Assembly (NCBI GenBank): GCA_030650265.1
Contig: JAUSEJ010000004.1
Location: 1-5,499 of the forward strand
Direction: 5' to 3'
DNA from: Dehalococcoidia bacterium
GTDB lineage: Bacteria > Chloroflexota > Dehalococcoidia > JACPQF01
Length of the DNA stretch: 5,499 bases
In this document: piece by piece, positions 4,844 to 5,499 of the stretch
Layout of the letters: every line of letters starts with the position of its first letter
Numbering within the stretch: the first letter of the stretch is position 1
Position numbers and translations under genes: made by a program
Notes under the pieces: model-generated
Seen by the model: only the letters and a program-made list of their open reading frames with translations
Databases searched by the model: none
What the model was told of the DNA's origin: nothing

Positions 4844-4873
4844 AAGGCGCCCCGCCGGGCGGCGGGACGCCTT
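4844..4873. other. Strong GC-rich hairpin between the two tRNAs
   Basis: Twelve base pairs with one internal mismatch (AAGGCG plus CCCGCC against GGCGGG plus CGCCTT) close a 4-base GGGC loop. It lies in the 59-base spacer of the tRNA-Arg/tRNA-Val transcript. Read on the minus strand, only TTT follows it, so it is a weak terminator at best. It may instead guide RNase processing of the dicistronic precursor, or attenuate tRNA-Val. Confidence 0.6.
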
Positions 4874-4884
4874 AGCTCTCACAA

Positions 4885-4961
4885 TGGTACGCCCGGCGAG
4901 ATTCGAACTCGCAACCTTTGGCTCCGGAGGCCAACGCGCTATCCGATTGCGCTACGGGCGC
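4885..4961 (-). tRNA. tRNA-Arg (anticodon CCG)
   Basis: A complete cloverleaf on the minus strand: acceptor GCGCCCG with CGGGCGT (one G-U pair), D arm GCGC-AATCGGATA-GCGC, anticodon stem TTGGC/GCCAA with loop CTCCGGA (anticodon CCG), T arm GCGAG-TTCGAAT-CTCGC, discriminator A, and encoded CCA. It is 77 bases long and decodes CGG. It is first in a two-tRNA transcription unit, starting 11 bases after a consensus TATAAT. Confidence 0.96.
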
Positions 4962-4972
4962 CTACATATGGA

Positions 4973-5002
4973 ATTATACTGCCGGGGATCGCTCTATAGC
5001 AA
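4973..5002 (-). promoter_or_regulatory. Promoter of the tRNA-Arg/tRNA-Val unit
   Basis: On the minus strand a perfect -10 TATAAT (4978 down to 4973) is preceded by TTGCTA (5002 down to 4997, 4 of 6) with an 18-base spacer. The predicted start is about 5 bases before the tRNA-Arg 5' end, which fits a tRNA promoter. It fills the gap between the cupin stop codon and the tRNA. Confidence 0.72.
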
Positions 5003-5007
5003 CCGGG

Positions 5008-5487
5008 CTACTTCTTGAACTCCGGGCAGTTTTCTATCTGCTCGAAGCCGCTGCCCATATCCACGCCCAGGGCGTCGTACAGGTTCGGCTCGGCGGCGAT
5101 GAAGCGGACCGGGTTGCCGGGGTCCGCATTGAAGTGCTGGAACTCCACCCCGTCCGGCTTGACGGGCAGAACCACTGCGTCGCCGGCTTCCCACTCGTGC
5201 TTCTTGCCGTCGATTACGGTGTAGCCCTTGCCGGCCAGGATATAGTGGATGCGCCCGCCCTGGTGCCGCTCCTTGCCGCTGCGGCTGCCGGCGGGTATCT
5301 CCTGGGTGAAGACGAGCAGAGATCGTATGGCGGTGGTATCGATGTTGGGATGGAGATTCCAGCGCATTTTGCCCTGCCGGTTGGTCTCCCAGGGTAGCTT
5401 GTTACCCTTAACTACCGCAACGGCGTCTTTCTTTAGCGCACGCTCCTTGTCCCGCCTCTGAAATAGCTCTTCTAGTCTGTCTGCCAT
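5008..5487 (-). CDS. Cupin domain protein
   Basis: A 159-residue single-domain cupin. The start at 5485-5487 has GAGGGG six bases upstream. After a charged helical N-terminus (1-22), the barrel begins near residue 52. Motif 1 is degenerate: ERHQGGRIHYILAGKG (73-88) keeps one His pair member (H75) and the GKG turn, but the usual Glu is replaced in the RIHYIL strand. Motif 2 is GDAVVLPVKPDGVEFQHFN (102-120) with H118 and N120. Such barrels often bind a metal and act as dioxygenases, isomerases or sugar-binding regulators. With one to three ligands (H75, H81, H118) visible, metal binding is plausible, but the substrate cannot be named. The tail (LGVDMGSGFEQIENCPEFKK) is outside the barrel. It is convergent with nothing and reads toward the tRNA genes as chromosomal backbone. 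TAA and ATG abut at its start (TAAATG), so an upstream gene may end there. Confidence 0.88.
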   Translation of the reverse strand: MADRLEELFQRRDKERALKKDAVAVVKGNKLPWETNRQGKMRWNLHPNIDTTAIRSLLVFTQEIPAGSRSGKERHQGGRIHYILAGKGYTVIDGKKHEWEAGDAVVLPVKPDGVEFQHFNADPGNPVRFIAAEPNLYDALGVDMGSGFEQIENCPEFKK

Positions 5488-5493
5488 TTAGTT

Positions 5494-5499
5494 CCCCTC
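5494..5499 (-). promoter_or_regulatory. Ribosome binding site of the cupin gene
   Basis: GAGGGG on the minus strand, six bases before the ATG at 5485-5487. It fixes the start codon and shows that the complete cupin gene lies within the window. Confidence 0.75.

Overview
The window looks like a bacterial chromosome segment from a moderately GC-rich organism. A compact, decaying genomic island of about 4.2 kb has inserted there next to a tRNA gene. The backbone genes are a LemA-family protein (cut by the left window edge), tRNA-Val(UAC), tRNA-Arg(CCG), and a small cupin protein reading in from the right. The cupin, the UvrD-like remnant and the HTH/PIN and HicB-type genes recall Chloroflexota or similar environmental lineages. 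That is an impression from protein style, and no marker here fixes the taxon.

Layout: LemA C-terminus (1-459, +); a 45-bp copy of the 3' half of tRNA-Val (525-569); the island; the intact tRNA-Val (4749-4825, -), whose 3' half is the second perfect copy (4749-4793); tRNA-Arg (4885-4961, -) with a good promoter just upstream (4973-5002); and the cupin gene (5008-5487, -). The duplicated tRNA half, starting exactly at the anticodon loop, is the classic footprint of site-specific integration by a tyrosine recombinase. No integrase lies between the two repeats, so the island is either a non-autonomous passenger or has lost its integrase.

Island content from left to right: a minus-strand two-gene operon of a DUF4062 protein (1193-2152) followed by a membrane-anchored, beta-rich protein (652-1167); a frameshifted C-terminal remnant of a UvrD-like helicase (2203-2557, -); an orphan hicB-type antitoxin gene broken by an in-frame amber codon (2865-3089, -); a plus-strand overlapping pair of an HTH_17/excisionase-type protein and a short PIN-domain protein (3411-4110), read as a toxin-antitoxin module with a truncated toxin; and an XRE/HigA-type antitoxin-like gene (4287-4694, +) with its own extended -10 promoter and an 18-bp palindromic operator candidate.

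The most interesting unit is the DUF4062 plus membrane-protein operon. It is the only multi-gene unit in the island that looks fully intact, and it sits among toxin-antitoxin and helicase debris. DUF4062 is related to TIR/nucleoside-deoxyribosyltransferase-like folds and recurs in anti-phage contexts, so a sensor plus membrane-effector defence pair is a reasonable but untested reading.
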